Below are positions 9,715 through 17,367 of a DNA stretch of 64,000 nucleotides, piece by piece. Made by a program: the position numbers and the translations under genes. The stretch comes from Rufibacter roseus (GTDB lineage Bacteria > Bacteroidota > Bacteroidia > Cytophagales > Hymenobacteraceae), in assembly GCF_001647285.1 (NCBI RefSeq), contig NZ_LRML01000015.1, positions 1 to 64,000 of the forward strand, read 5' to 3'. The notes under the pieces were generated by a model that was given only the letters and a program-made list of their open reading frames with translations, made no database searches and had not been told where the DNA came from. The first letter of the stretch is position 1, and each line of letters starts with the position of its first letter.

Positions 9715-10008
9715 ATGATGCGCGCGGAAGAAAAAGTGTTAAAGCAGATATATAAACTTGTAAAGGGAGATACCTCTCCTGTGCATTTGCCGGTGTCGGC
9801 GGAAATAGTAGGGGAAGTAACTAACCTACCGCTGGAGCGGGTGCTGGCGTGTTGTAAAGTACTGGAGAACCATGGCTTTTTAGTCAGCAGCAACGGCCTC
9901 ACCGGGCCCCGGTTCTACATTACCAAAGCAGGCATGGCAGAAGCCCAAAAGCCTAACGTGTCGTTGTTTGTGCATGCGCCAGCCAACGGTTCAAGAAGAC
10001 GGGTGTAA
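9715..10008 (+). CDS. Small winged-helix DNA-binding-like protein
   Basis: About 97 residues from the ATG at 9715 (a second ATG follows at 9718). An in-frame ATG at 9607 would add 36 residues, but that part crosses an AT-rich leader and lacks domain character. The segment EEKVLKQIYKLV through RVLACCKVLENHGFLV and GPRFYITKAG has the helix-turn-helix then beta-wing pattern of MarR/Rrf2-like winged helices, with no ligand-binding domain. It resembles short Bacteroidota transcription-factor-like proteins. The function is unknown. It converges on the small membrane gene at 10088-10267, with a family A palindrome between. Confidence 0.7.
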   Translation: MMRAEEKVLKQIYKLVKGDTSPVHLPVSAEIVGEVTNLPLERVLACCKVLENHGFLVSSNGLTGPRFYITKAGMAEAQKPNVSLFVHAPANGSRRRV

Positions 10009-10035
10009 AACCATTTATTCTAAAAAAGATCTTTT

Positions 10036-10079
10036 CTCCTGTTTCGGGGCTGTTTTCTGAAAAACAGCCGAAACAGGAG
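10036..10079. repeat. Family A palindrome between convergent genes
   Basis: CTCCTGTTTCGG...CCGAAACAGGAG with core loop TCTG. It lies between the winged-helix gene and the small membrane gene. The outer CTCCT/AGGAG pair is copy-specific. Confidence 0.8.
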
Positions 10080-10087
10080 TTTTTGTG

Positions 10088-10267
10088 TTAGCGGCGGGGA
10101 TGCTCTTTTCGCCAACCCACCACCAGCAAGATAATCCAGACCGGATAGAAAGGACTCGCCACGGAGCCTAGGTAGGGGTCTGCCACAAAAGGCAGTACCA
10201 AAACCAGCAGCAGGTTCAGCACCAACCCAATAGCTCCTATCTTGTAATATACGTTCCAGTTCTTCAT
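10088..10267 (-). CDS. Small two-helix membrane protein (59 aa)
   Basis: Short gene from ATG (10265-10267) to TAA (10088-10090). The product starts MKNWNVYYKIGAIGLVLN and ends VVGWRKEHPRR: two hydrophobic helices (about 10-28 and 40-52) joined by a short loop, with a positively charged C terminus that should be cytoplasmic. Hydrophobicity, the charge pattern and the fit between the family A palindrome and the repeat-rich gap support a real gene. A longer frame on the same strand (10020-10295) gives a composition unlike a folded protein. No family is recognised; the topology resembles small Bacteroidota inner-membrane proteins. Confidence 0.7.
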   Translation of the reverse strand: MKNWNVYYKIGAIGLVLNLLLVLVLPFVADPYLGSVASPFYPVWIILLVVGWRKEHPRR

Positions 10268-10590
10268 ACGCGGCTACAGTCTTACTCTTTCTCATTCGGA
10301 TAAAGGGGAGAAAGGTTGCTTAAAGGTATTTTTGGGCGATAAAGTGGCTGAAGAAGTTTGTAAGAATAGGTATTGGCCTGCTATAGAAAGGTGTGGCTAT
10401 CGGCCCCTCCTAAACTAGGAGGGAAGTTCTCTGCAGCTGTGTTTTAGGAGAATGCTGATTCCTGAAAACCGTGGGAGACAAGGCAGTGCCTGATCCCTAC
10501 AGAACCAATACCTCTTGCTCAAATGACCTGGCAGCGTCTGCACCAATGCAATGAACAGTGAACAGTAACCAGTGAGCAGTAAATAGTGAG
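10268..10590. other. Non-coding gap with small hairpin
   Basis: No coding region is seen. An 8-bp hairpin CCCTCCTA/TAGGAGGG lies at 10405-10423. Purine-rich, slightly repetitive AGTGAGCAGT units at about 10570-10593 lead into the REP element that follows. Confidence 0.4.
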
Positions 10591-10593
10591 CAG

Positions 10594-10656
10594 TGGCGCC
10601 AATCTGGAGATTGGCTGTCCGGCAGTGCGTAGAGCGCTGTCGCTAACTCTACGCAC
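10594..10656. repeat. REP element, family R copy 1
   Basis: Two-stem element. GCCAATCT/AGATTGGC pairs at 10598-10615 and GTGCGTAGAG/CTCTACGCAC at 10625-10656. Same design as the copies flanking the broken transposase at 28 kb and the copy at 46 kb. A CAA microsatellite starts at its right end. Confidence 0.85.
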
Positions 10657-10717
<61 letters not shown>

Positions 10718-11022
10718 AGATGCGCGTTAGCGCGAGTGACTCTACCCAGGAACTGCAGAAGCAGAAAACCAACAGCAGTATTTCAACAGCAACACAGGAA
10801 GCAGGATTGGAACTGTTACCAGGCGTGGGGATGAGCGCCTCGCTTTGAGCGGTGCCGCGCCAGCGGCAAGACCGAAGGTCTAGTAAAAAGGGCAGTGCGA
10901 ATCCACAGGGCGGGGCCTCGCGGCCGTGAGCGCACGGAGCCAAAGAGACGGAGAAGGCAAAATGTGAGACCTTGGGTCAGCCACCACCACGCCAGCTCGG
11001 CAGCGGAAAAAAGATAATGTAC

Positions 11023-11042
11023 GGACAGGTCGCGACCTGTCC
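11023..11042. repeat. Perfect 20-bp palindrome
   Basis: GGACAGGTCGCGACCTGTCC is fully self-complementary. It lies in a gene-free, repeat-rich stretch, so it may be a protein-binding site or part of a dispersed element. Confidence 0.6.
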
Positions 11043-11083
11043 TTTGCGTTGGCTAATACATTGTCGCCTGCAATGGAACATAT

Positions 11084-11117
11084 TCGTTAGATCCCTCGGC
11101 GATACTCGGGATGACCA
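11084..11117. repeat. Dispersed GTTAGATCC...GGGATGACC repeat
   Basis: Related to sequences at 21828-21850 and to the inverted pair at 36537-36561 and 36655-36685 (GATCCTTCGGCTTCGCTCAGGATGAC). No coding content. Confidence 0.55.
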
Positions 11118-11136
11118 CAAAAGAGAAGGATCAGGA

Positions 11137-11202
11137 ATGCGTGGATCGGCTTGTGTAAACATCCCCCTTCGCCCCCTTCAAAGGGGGAGTATCAAATATG
11201 CG
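11137..11202. repeat. Family C element copy 1
   Basis: Bounded by AATGCG and ATGCG, containing TGTGTAAACATCCCCCTTC and CCCCCTTCAAAGGGGGAGTAT, a strong internal hairpin. Other copies lie at 20.3-21.9 kb. It is about 65 bp downstream of the isoaspartyl peptidase gene. Confidence 0.8.
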
Positions 11203-11267
11203 TCAGCAGCTTTTGACTTAGCTAAACTTAGGTTATTTAAAAGTGTAAAAGCAGCAGCTTCTACCTT

Positions 11268-12203
11268 TTATCCTTCCTTCTCCCAATTATCTTCGTCATC
11301 TGGCCAAACCGCCACATACATAGGAGCGTCTCCTTTTTTGCAGGCCCGGAACATAAGGCTGGTTTCAAAGCTGAATTCCACATTACCTTTGGGGTCCATG
11401 GCTATGAAGTTGCGGTCGCCATCTATGCGGTCTTTATACAGAGTCATGGCGGCTTTGCTGGCTTCTTGTAAAGACAGGCCCTTGTATTTCATATGGGCGT
11501 ACACCTCATGGGCAGTGTTGGCGCGCATAATGCCTTCGCCATCGCCGGTGCAGGACACGGCACAGACGTCATTGTTGGCGTAGGTGCCAGAGCCAATGAT
11601 AGGGGTGTCGCCTACACGACCCTGGTACTGGTTTACTAAACCGCCAGTGGAGGTGGCGGCGGCCAGATTGCCGGTTTTGTCTAGGGCCACGGCGCCCACG
11701 GTGTCTTTTCCTACCGTCTCTTCTTCTTTCTTTGCCTCTTTCAGCGCTTTCTCCTTTTCTTCGGTTTTAAAGTATTCCTCTGCCTTGAACGGTAAGTCAT
11801 GGTCACGAGCAAAATCTTCCGCACCGGTGCCGCAGATAAGCACGTGCTTTGACTCTTGCATAATGGTCTTAGCCACGGTAATAGGGTTTTTTACGTGCTT
11901 TACCCCAGCCACGGCACCGGCTTGCATGGTTTTACCGTCCATAATACAGGCGTCAAACTCGTTGCTTTCATCTTTAGAGAGGCTGCCGCCCCTACCAGCG
12001 TTGAAGAGGGGATTGTTTTCCATGCTCCGGACGGCGGCCTCTACGGCATCTACGGCGCTGCCGCCGTCGTTCAGAATATGCCAGCCGGCCATGAGGGCGT
12101 TTTCCAGCCCCTGTTCATAGGCAGCCTGTTTTGAATCACTCAGTTCGTCGCGGCTCTTGTTCTCTGCGCCTCCGTGAATGGCAATTCCCCAGTTGTTTTC
12201 CAT
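11268..12203 (-). CDS. Isoaspartyl peptidase / plant-type L-asparaginase
   Basis: Ntn-hydrolase of 311 residues that matures by self-cleavage before T168 in GKDTVGAVALD, which becomes the N-terminal nucleophile of the small subunit. It cleaves isoaspartyl dipeptides and hydrolyses asparagine. The start AIHGGAEN, the block FNAGRGGSLSKDE and the small-subunit GRVGDTPIIGSGTYAN are family signatures. The linker just before T168 is rich in Lys/Glu, as expected for a flexible removed segment. No signal peptide is visible, so it is probably cytoplasmic. It is monocistronic, between two repeat-rich gaps. Confidence 0.95.
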   Translation of the reverse strand: MENNWGIAIHGGAENKSRDELSDSKQAAYEQGLENALMAGWHILNDGGSAVDAVEAAVRSMENNPLFNAGRGGSLSKDESNEFDACIMDGKTMQAGAVAGVKHVKNPITVAKTIMQESKHVLICGTGAEDFARDHDLPFKAEEYFKTEEKEKALKEAKKEEETVGKDTVGAVALDKTGNLAAATSTGGLVNQYQGRVGDTPIIGSGTYANNDVCAVSCTGDGEGIMRANTAHEVYAHMKYKGLSLQEASKAAMTLYKDRIDGDRNFIAMDPKGNVEFSFETSLMFRACKKGDAPMYVAVWPDDEDNWEKEG

Positions 12204-12769
12204 AGTGGTAGTGTTAGGTCGGTCTTTCTGTTGTCTCTCCTGATAAGGAGCGCTCCAATGTACGGACAGAGGGCTGGGTAGTTGAACGGATAAATACCAG
12301 TTTAGCCGGTGTTTCTACTGATTAATTTTTCTGGTAAAATGCTGCTTGGCTTATAGAGGATAGGCTTGCCACCACAAAAAGCAACTTTATCTGCTGATTG
12401 TAGTGCAGTAATAAGACCAGTTGAGGGAAAAAGCCGTGTTTTTCACCAGAATTTGCCGTGTTTTTTCCGGCACTTTCTGGCGCGGCAAAAGCGTATAATA
12501 TAGAGCAAGCCTACAGCTGCCCAAAAGCCTACGCTGGCGCAACACAGGCTGCTAAAAATTATATTCTTAACGCAAACCATACAAACTTACTTATGATTCG
12601 GCACCCCAGACTAAACAAACAATGGCTGAAAGCAACTCACACTGAAAAGAGCAGAAAGCGGCGGGTAGGCTGGTTTTTTAGAGGGTGGATGCCTTGCCAG
12701 GAGTGCAAGAAATAAGGATAAGAGAAATTTTATACATATAAGGCGCAAGCCACACAGGCAGGAAAGGAT
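12204..12769. other. Intergenic region, no supported gene
   Basis: A plus-strand frame at 12458-12715 has an odd composition and no domain; I do not accept it. The right end holds AGGAAAGG just before the frameshifted STAS gene, a purine-rich ribosome-binding-like site. Confidence 0.4.
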
Positions 12770-13113
12770 ATGCAGAAAATCATCACGGAGAAGATTGGCA
12801 GAAAAGTGATCATAGTGTTGCAGGGTGATGTAGATGCCTCAGATGCCAGGCTGAGCAGGCGCTTGCACCCAGTCCGGCAAGTAATTCAGGAGGTTCATGT
12901 TTGGATAGACTGTGCTGAGGTAAAGTGCATAAAATCCACGGCATTTGCCATTTTATAAACCAGCTGCTGCTCCTGAAAGAAGCCAACGTGCGTATTACGT
13001 TGCTGAACATGCCCCTACCGCAGCGGCAAATCCTGCGGATAATGGGCCTGGAGCCGCTTTTTACTTTTGTGCCAGACTTTGAAGAGGCGTATCAGTTGGT
13101 ACAGGCCTCCTGA
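12770..13113 (+). pseudogene. STAS-domain gene split by a frameshift
   Basis: The N-terminal part starts MQKIITEKIGRKVIIVLQGD and runs through VWIDCAEVKCIKSTAFAI, then meets TAA at 12956-12958. The continuation in the next frame, FINQLLLLKEANVRITLLNM to the stop at 13113, supplies the rest of a STAS fold, matching the layout of the intact protein at 1235-1570 (VLQGDVDAS / LSGELDAS; DCAEVKCIKS / DFQDLKYISS). Adding one T to the run ATTTTATA restores one frame of about 114 residues. The domain serine position is kept (KS in IKSTAF). The cause is either a true inactivating deletion or a homopolymer sequencing error; I cannot tell which. The next gene follows 48 bp later. Confidence 0.75.
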
Positions 13114-13161
13114 AAACCTGCCAGAGCAGTTGGATATCATTAAGAGAGAAAGGCAGAAGCT

Positions 13162-13497
13162 ATGAAACTGGAACAATTTTCTGATTTAGATGAAGCATTG
13201 GCCTACCTGCGCCAGCACCACTACTTATACTCTTTTAAGTGCAGCAAACGCGGCTGGCGCTGTATCCAAACCAATGACACATTCTTTCCGGAGGAATTGA
13301 GCATAGACGCTTGCCACAGGTTCCGGCAATGCGGAGGCGCCCACACTGTGGCAGTACTTTATGCCGTGAGCACGCCCTGCGGTAAAAGAGGGCTAATCCT
13401 GGACAACTGCAGTACTTACGGCAACCCGCAGTTCGGCGATTTTCTGGTACGTATGAAGTTACAGCAGATGCTGCCGAGCAGGAAAAACGCCAGTTAG
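13162..13497 (+). CDS. Small conserved Bacteroidota protein, unknown function
   Basis: Protein of 111 residues beginning MKLEQFSDLDEALAYLRQHH. The layout (an N-terminal helix DEALAYLRQ, then F-C-W strands, PEELSIDACHRFRQ, and a C-terminal AVLYAVSTPCGKRGLILDN) resembles a family of about 100 residues in Bacteroidota that databases often label phosphoribosylpyrophosphate synthetase-like without enzymatic basis; the similarity is from memory. It has no PRPP-binding loop, so I assign no activity. It lies just after the frameshifted STAS gene and may share its transcript. Confidence 0.7.
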   Translation: MKLEQFSDLDEALAYLRQHHYLYSFKCSKRGWRCIQTNDTFFPEELSIDACHRFRQCGGAHTVAVLYAVSTPCGKRGLILDNCSTYGNPQFGDFLVRMKLQQMLPSRKNAS

Positions 13498-13548
13498 CAC
13501 AAGCTCTGCCAACAACTCTTTGAGGCTACTCTGTATTTGGGGTAAATC

Positions 13549-13588
13549 CTGTTTTTGCCTTATTTTGAAGAAAACAGGCCCAAAACAG
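13549..13588. repeat. Family A palindrome between convergent genes
   Basis: CTGTTTTTGCCTT...GGCCCAAAACAG. It separates the plus-strand unknown gene from the convergent phospholipase D-like gene. Confidence 0.7.
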
Positions 13589-13611
13589 AATTTCATTCCT
13601 GAATTTGCGGC

Positions 13612-14076
13612 TTATTCAAACGGCACCATTTCTTTCCACAATCTGTCAAACTCCTGGCAATACGCTACAGCAGTATGCTTGTCTGAAGTGATCAGAATGT
13701 TCTCGTGGTTGTAGAGGGCTGCGCTGCGGGTCCAGTTGTAAGAGCCGGTGAGCACATGCCGGTTATCTGCAATGGCAAATTTATGGTGCATGTGGTTGTG
13801 GGTATTATCTACCCTTATCTCCAGCCCCGCGGCCGCCAAATCCCTAATATCAGAGCCCTTGTCATAGAGTTTCTCGTTGTCGGTAAGCAGCAGTACCTCT
13901 ACGCCCCGCTCATATGCCTCCACAATGGCTTTTGAAATACGGTCATCAGAGATGGTGAACACGCAGATTTTCAAAGAGGCCTGTGCGCCTTTTATAAACT
14001 TCAGAATAGCTTGTAAGCATTCATCGCCGGGGCTAAAGAAAACACCTGTTTCAACGGTAGAAGTCCGGAACAACAT
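13612..14076 (-). CDS. Single-HKD phospholipase D-like protein
   Basis: Protein of 154 residues with one PLDc_2 domain. The HKD motif is H97-x-K99-x4-D104 (HHKFAIAD), followed by the GSYNWT block; members work as dimers, bringing two HKD motifs together. Relatives include bacterial Nuc-type endonucleases and the mitochondrial cardiolipin hydrolase, so the substrate could be nucleic acid or phospholipid. No signal peptide is visible (Nuc of Enterobacteria has one), which suggests a cytoplasmic role. It lies next to the XRE regulator on the same strand, 165 bp away with a family A palindrome between, so joint transcription is doubtful. Confidence 0.9.
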   Translation of the reverse strand: MLFRTSTVETGVFFSPGDECLQAILKFIKGAQASLKICVFTISDDRISKAIVEAYERGVEVLLLTDNEKLYDKGSDIRDLAAAGLEIRVDNTHNHMHHKFAIADNRHVLTGSYNWTRSAALYNHENILITSDKHTAVAYCQEFDRLWKEMVPFE

Positions 14077-14174
14077 AACTGTAGGGTATATTTTAGGGAA
14101 GAAGAGAAGAATTGCAACAATTTACAAGCAACAGAAGCAGACTGTAGTTAAAGCGTAGTCATTCAAGCATTTTT

Positions 14175-14215
14175 GCTGTTTCAGGGCTTATTTTCTAAAA
14201 ACAGGCCTAAAACGC
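14175..14215. repeat. Family A palindrome
   Basis: GCTGTTTCAGGGCTTATTTT pairs with AAAACAGGCCTAAAAC. It lies downstream of the XRE regulator gene, upstream of the phospholipase D-like gene. Confidence 0.75.
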
Positions 14216-14241
14216 AATATGTAGTTGTCAGTCAATTAACT

Positions 14242-15018
14242 TCATTCTGTCATTAGTTTTCTCACCAGGCTTTCCAGTCGTGTGAGCCGCTCCTCAACCG
14301 AGGAAGGTGACTTTAGATACGTACTGTACATGCCGTCTACGTGCCAGATCTCCAGAATTTCATCTGCCGGAACGGTAAGGTGGTCGTAGTCTGGGTTATC
14401 AGCTTTGAGCAGGAGGTTGTTTTCTTCGGTAAGGCCCTGCAATCGGCGGGCGGTCAGTTTAGTTTGGGTAACTATTACATACACCTCATTTAGCTTCAGC
14501 TGACTTGCATCTAAGGGAGTGGCAGAGCAATAGAGAATATCACCGTGTCGAAGACCGTATTGCTGGTACTGCATTTCAGAACCGGTATGTTCAAAGGCGC
14601 GGTGCAGCATTTGGGGTTCACCTGGCAAAATGAGCGAGGGAAGGCCATTGATAAACTGTGTCTCTTGCCGCCGCACGAAATACTCTTCCTGCTGGTTAGC
14701 CATTACCAACGCGGCTCTATACACGGGGGCGGCTGTCTCCTCTGCTACTTTTATTAGCAGTTGTTCCTGCTCTTTATTTCTTTTAAAGATATCGAAACCG
14801 TATAAATCATTGACGGTTAGCTCTTTGGTGATAAGTAAATCAAGGCTTATGCCGAAATGACGGGCAATTTGCACCAACGTTTCAATTTTGGGTTCAGAGC
14901 GGCCCTCTTCATAGGCACCCACGCTAGGTCGCGCTAAATCAAAGAGTTGCGCAAAAGCAGCTTGGCTCAAATTCTTGACTGTCCTGATCTTCTTGATGTT
15001 CTTCCCGATGCTCGACAT
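14242..15018 (-). CDS. XRE-family regulator with S24-like C-terminal domain
   Basis: Regulator of 258 residues. The N-terminal helix-turn-helix (about 5-60) includes LSQAAFAQLFDLARPSVGAYEEGRSEP. The C-terminal half resembles the LexA/phage repressor peptidase fold: a serine in TGSEM and the block LRHGDILYCSA, but the position normally held by the catalytic lysine reads ARRLQ, so self-cleavage is unlikely and this part may serve for dimerisation. It is divergent from the small membrane gene that opens the PspA-flotillin-ATPase island and is the best local candidate for its regulator. A 9-1-9 palindrome (15022-15040) lies immediately upstream of its ATG. Confidence 0.88.
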   Translation of the reverse strand: MSSIGKNIKKIRTVKNLSQAAFAQLFDLARPSVGAYEEGRSEPKIETLVQIARHFGISLDLLITKELTVNDLYGFDIFKRNKEQEQLLIKVAEETAAPVYRAALVMANQQEEYFVRRQETQFINGLPSLILPGEPQMLHRAFEHTGSEMQYQQYGLRHGDILYCSATPLDASQLKLNEVYVIVTQTKLTARRLQGLTEENNLLLKADNPDYDHLTVPADEILEIWHVDGMYSTYLKSPSSVEERLTRLESLVRKLMTE

Positions 15019-15021
15019 GAA

Positions 15022-15040
15022 AAATATTTTAAAAATATTT
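15022..15040. promoter_or_regulatory. Candidate operator upstream of XRE gene
   Basis: AAATATTTT-A-AAAATATTT is a perfect 9-1-9 inverted repeat 4 bp upstream of the XRE start codon, a usual site for autorepression. A loose direct repeat (TTTGTGCTACAATT / TTTGTAGTATAATT, about 15039-15084) follows. The low-complexity AT content limits confidence. Confidence 0.4.
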
Positions 15041-15326
15041 GTGCTACAATTTTGAGCTAATCTATTTTTTGTAGTATAATTGCCTTCGAATTCAGGGCAA
15101 GTTAAGAAGATATTTTGAAAATGGCTATAAGTATGAGCAGTAGCAGGCGTTTTGAAGAATTTGACTTGTGCCGGATGACAAGAAGAAAAGTAGATAGAGT
15201 GGTCAGGATTATGAGCAGTGGAACGGAGAGGGGAAATTAAGATTCCTTTTTTCTTGAGTGGTTTCAGAAGTTAAGCCAGGCAACAGACATTCAACACAAA
15301 GCATTCAACCATTGAGACCAGTTACT
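15041..15326. other. Divergent promoter region
   Basis: No gene is seen between the XRE regulator and the small membrane gene. The region should hold the promoter of the PspA-flotillin island. Confidence 0.4.
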
Positions 15327-15545
15327 ATGAAACCAGGCAGCAGATTATTTGATTTTGTTTCGCTCACTATCACTTACCTTGTTGTAAAGATAGGGCATGC
15401 CGCCCTGGGCTTTCAATATGACTTCTTTAGCAAAGAGATGTTCTCGGTTAACCTGCTTATAGATGTTTTATCTTGGGCGGTGGTGTACACGTTGGTCCGG
15501 TATCTTCTAAAAAAGATAGCCCCAAGCAAAGAATCCTACAGTTAA
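15327..15545 (+). CDS. Small two-helix membrane protein
   Basis: From the ATG at 15327 the product is 72 residues, MKPGSRLFDFVSLTITYLVV onwards, with hydrophobic helices at about 10-28 and 42-60 and a basic end RYLLKKIAPSKES. A longer in-frame start at 15258 would add 23 polar residues unlike a membrane N terminus. It is the first gene of the plus-strand island that continues with the YbjN-like and PspA genes (46-bp gap to the next gene). No family is recognised; small membrane partners are usual in Psp systems (PspB/C/D types), but there is no sequence evidence of homology. Confidence 0.7.
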   Translation: MKPGSRLFDFVSLTITYLVVKIGHAALGFQYDFFSKEMFSVNLLIDVLSWAVVYTLVRYLLKKIAPSKESYS

Positions 15546-15590
15546 AACAAAGCGAACGCTGCCACTTTTATATTGAATCATAAATAGGAT

Positions 15591-15989
15591 ATGAAAAAAA
15601 ACTACTTTCTGATAGTCAAAAATTATTTGCTGGAACTGGACTTTGAGATTACTCACCAAGACGAGCAAGATTGTGTGTTGGTAGTGGATAAAGAAAGTCT
15701 GGGCATTAAAAACCTGGTGCTGGGCTGCACAGACCCGCTCCTGATTATGGAGCAGTACCTGATGGAATTACCCCATGTAACGGTAGAAATTTGCCAAAAC
15801 CTGCTCCAGAAAAACCGAGACATCATACACGGGGCTTTTGTACTGGATGAGAGCGGTCGCCGGCTCATTTTCCGGGACACCCTGCAAATGGCTAAGCTTG
15901 ACCTGCACGAAATTGAAGCTTCTTTGAACTCCCTGGCGCTCTTGCTGAGCGAGTACTCTGACCAACTCATCAAATTCTCTAAAAACTAA
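15591..15989 (+). CDS. YbjN/CesT-Tir chaperone-like protein
   Basis: Acidic protein of 132 residues: MKKNYFLIVKNYLLELDFEI, a central VDKESLGIKNLVLGCTDPLL, and a C-terminal long helix LDLHEIEASLNSLALLLSEY. The fold pattern (N-terminal helix, antiparallel strands, C-terminal helix) is that of the type III secretion chaperone-like/YbjN superfamily, and members next to pspA in Bacteroidota are often labelled molecular chaperone Tir. Its stop lies 11 bp before the pspA ATG, so the two are co-transcribed and probably work together, for example by binding PspA or its partners. Confidence 0.78.
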   Translation: MKKNYFLIVKNYLLELDFEITHQDEQDCVLVVDKESLGIKNLVLGCTDPLLIMEQYLMELPHVTVEICQNLLQKNRDIIHGAFVLDESGRRLIFRDTLQMAKLDLHEIEASLNSLALLLSEYSDQLIKFSKN

Positions 15990-16000
15990 CCCTACCTACC

Positions 16001-16735
16001 ATGAATATTCTGCAACGCATTCTAAAAATAGGCCAGGCCGAAGCGCATGCCGCGGTTAACCAGCTGGAAGACCCCATTAAACTGACGGAGCAAGGCATAA
16101 GAGACATGCGCGAAGATCTGGACAAGAGTCTTCTGGCGCTGGGCGAGGTAAAGGCCATGGCCATCAGGGCCCGGAACGAGGCAGAGGCGCACCGCCGGAA
16201 AGCCAGGGACTATGAAAACAAAGCTGTGCAGCTGTTGCAGCGGGCTCACCAAGGCGATTTAAATTCTGCCGAGGCTGACCGCTTGGCGGGTGAGGCCCTG
16301 GCCCGCAAGGAAGAGTGCAGCCAACTTTCTGCCGCCTCACAAAACGAACTGACCAGCTTTGAGAAAACGGTAGCGCAAATGGAGCAAAACGTGCAGGCCC
16401 TGAAAAGCACCATCAGTAAATGGGAAAACGAGCTGCGGGTGCTTAAGTCAAGGGTAACGGTGAGCAACGCCACCAAAACCATGAACAAGCAGCTGGCTCA
16501 GATAGATTCTTCCGGTACGGTGGCTCTGCTGGAGCGCATGAAGCAGAAAGTAGCGGTGGAGGAGTCCTTGGCAGAGTCTTACGGAGAAATGGTTCAGGAA
16601 AGCCGCTCCCTTGATCAGGAAATAGACCAGGCGCTGGATGTCAGCGCTGCCCAGAGATCAGCCCAAAGCGTGGCAGCCCTGAAAGCAAAGCTCGGTCTCA
16701 TGCCAGAACCAGAGAAGCCCTCAGAACAGGAATAG
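16001..16735 (+). CDS. pspA: PspA/IM30-family membrane-remodelling protein
   Basis: Protein of 244 residues, almost entirely helical. It starts MNILQRILKIGQAEAHAAVN, the amphipathic membrane-binding helix, then EDPIKLTEQGIRDMREDLDK, a family signature, and continues as a long coiled coil (about 30-215). PspA/Vipp1 proteins belong to the ESCRT-III superfamily; they assemble into rods or rings on stressed inner membranes. Bacteroidota lack the classical pspF-pspBC module, and here the neighbours are the YbjN-like protein upstream and the YqiJ/YqiK pair downstream. A family A palindrome follows 6 bp after the stop. Confidence 0.95.
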   Translation: MNILQRILKIGQAEAHAAVNQLEDPIKLTEQGIRDMREDLDKSLLALGEVKAMAIRARNEAEAHRRKARDYENKAVQLLQRAHQGDLNSAEADRLAGEALARKEECSQLSAASQNELTSFEKTVAQMEQNVQALKSTISKWENELRVLKSRVTVSNATKTMNKQLAQIDSSGTVALLERMKQKVAVEESLAESYGEMVQESRSLDQEIDQALDVSAAQRSAQSVAALKAKLGLMPEPEKPSEQE

Positions 16736-16741
16736 CCAAAT

Positions 16742-16780
16742 GCGTTTTAGGCCTGTTTTTCTGAAAACAAAGCCAAAAAC
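16742..16780. repeat. Family A palindrome
   Basis: GTTTTAGGCCTGTTTTTCTG is a complete left half; the right half AAAACAAAGCCAAAAAC is diverged. It starts 6 bp after the pspA stop. Confidence 0.8.
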
Positions 16781-16824
16781 AAGAATTGCGTGGTGGTTAA
16801 TTTAGAAATCCGCTGTCCGCTCTT

Positions 16825-16841
16825 CCGGATTTGCAATCCGG
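16825..16841. repeat. Family B inverted repeat
   Basis: CCGGATTTGCAATCCGG, perfect 7-bp arms. A looser partner GGGGGTTGCAAATCCTGAAC follows at about 16900. Confidence 0.65.
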
Positions 16842-16985
16842 GAGTTACTGCTCTGGGTTTTGAAATCTCAGTGCCGGCAGTTCCTGATTTGGTCACTGAA
16901 GGGGGTTGCAAATCCTGAACAGTAATAAAGGTTTTCTAGATACCAAAGGAAGCAAAACTGCTGGCCAAACAACTCGCTTACCACC

Positions 16986-17023
16986 CGTTTTAGGCCTGAT
17001 TTTCACAAAACAGCTCTAAAACG
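16986..17023. repeat. Family A palindrome
   Basis: CGTTTTAGGCCTGATTTT...CAGCTCTAAAACG. Second copy between pspA and the yqiJ-like gene. Confidence 0.75.
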
Positions 17024-17075
17024 AAAAGATCAGCAACTCTTAACTCATAACTTTTAACTCAAAACTCCTTTCAAG

Positions 17076-17267
17076 ATGGGAAAAATAGGATTCATGTTAT
17101 CTGCAGCGATTGGTATTTGGGTAATGACGGGTGGAAGTGGAGTAGACCAAGAGGTATTGGCGGTGTGGCCAATCTTTACAGAGGTAAAGATGACAGTGGC
17201 CTCTGTCAGCGCTGAAATGTGGCAGACTGTTCTGGTAGAACTGCTGCCTGCTAAGTGGATTCCATAA
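17076..17267 (+). CDS. Possible small protein, unknown
   Basis: Would encode 63 residues starting MGKIGFMLSAAIGIWVMTGG, with one hydrophobic N-terminal stretch that could be a membrane anchor or signal. It lies between repeats and the yqiJ-like gene, about 100 bp upstream of it and on the same strand. No family is recognised and there is no clear ribosome-binding site. It may be a chance frame. Confidence 0.3.
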   Translation: MGKIGFMLSAAIGIWVMTGGSGVDQEVLAVWPIFTEVKMTVASVSAEMWQTVLVELLPAKWIP

Positions 17268-17367
17268 GGCAAGGGCGCCTTGCCTGTGAAAATTTTCAGC
17301 AAGAGCCCATAAATGTCTTTAGAAGTGTGTAGGAATTTGTAGATTTAGAAAGAGAAACAGATTGCGT

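Noticed and set aside
10020-10295. 91-residue minus-strand frame
   Set aside because: Overlaps the more plausible 59-residue membrane protein in another frame and has a random-looking composition.
12458-12715. 85-residue plus-strand frame
   Set aside because: No domain, unusual composition, no initiation signal and no conserved neighbour relation.
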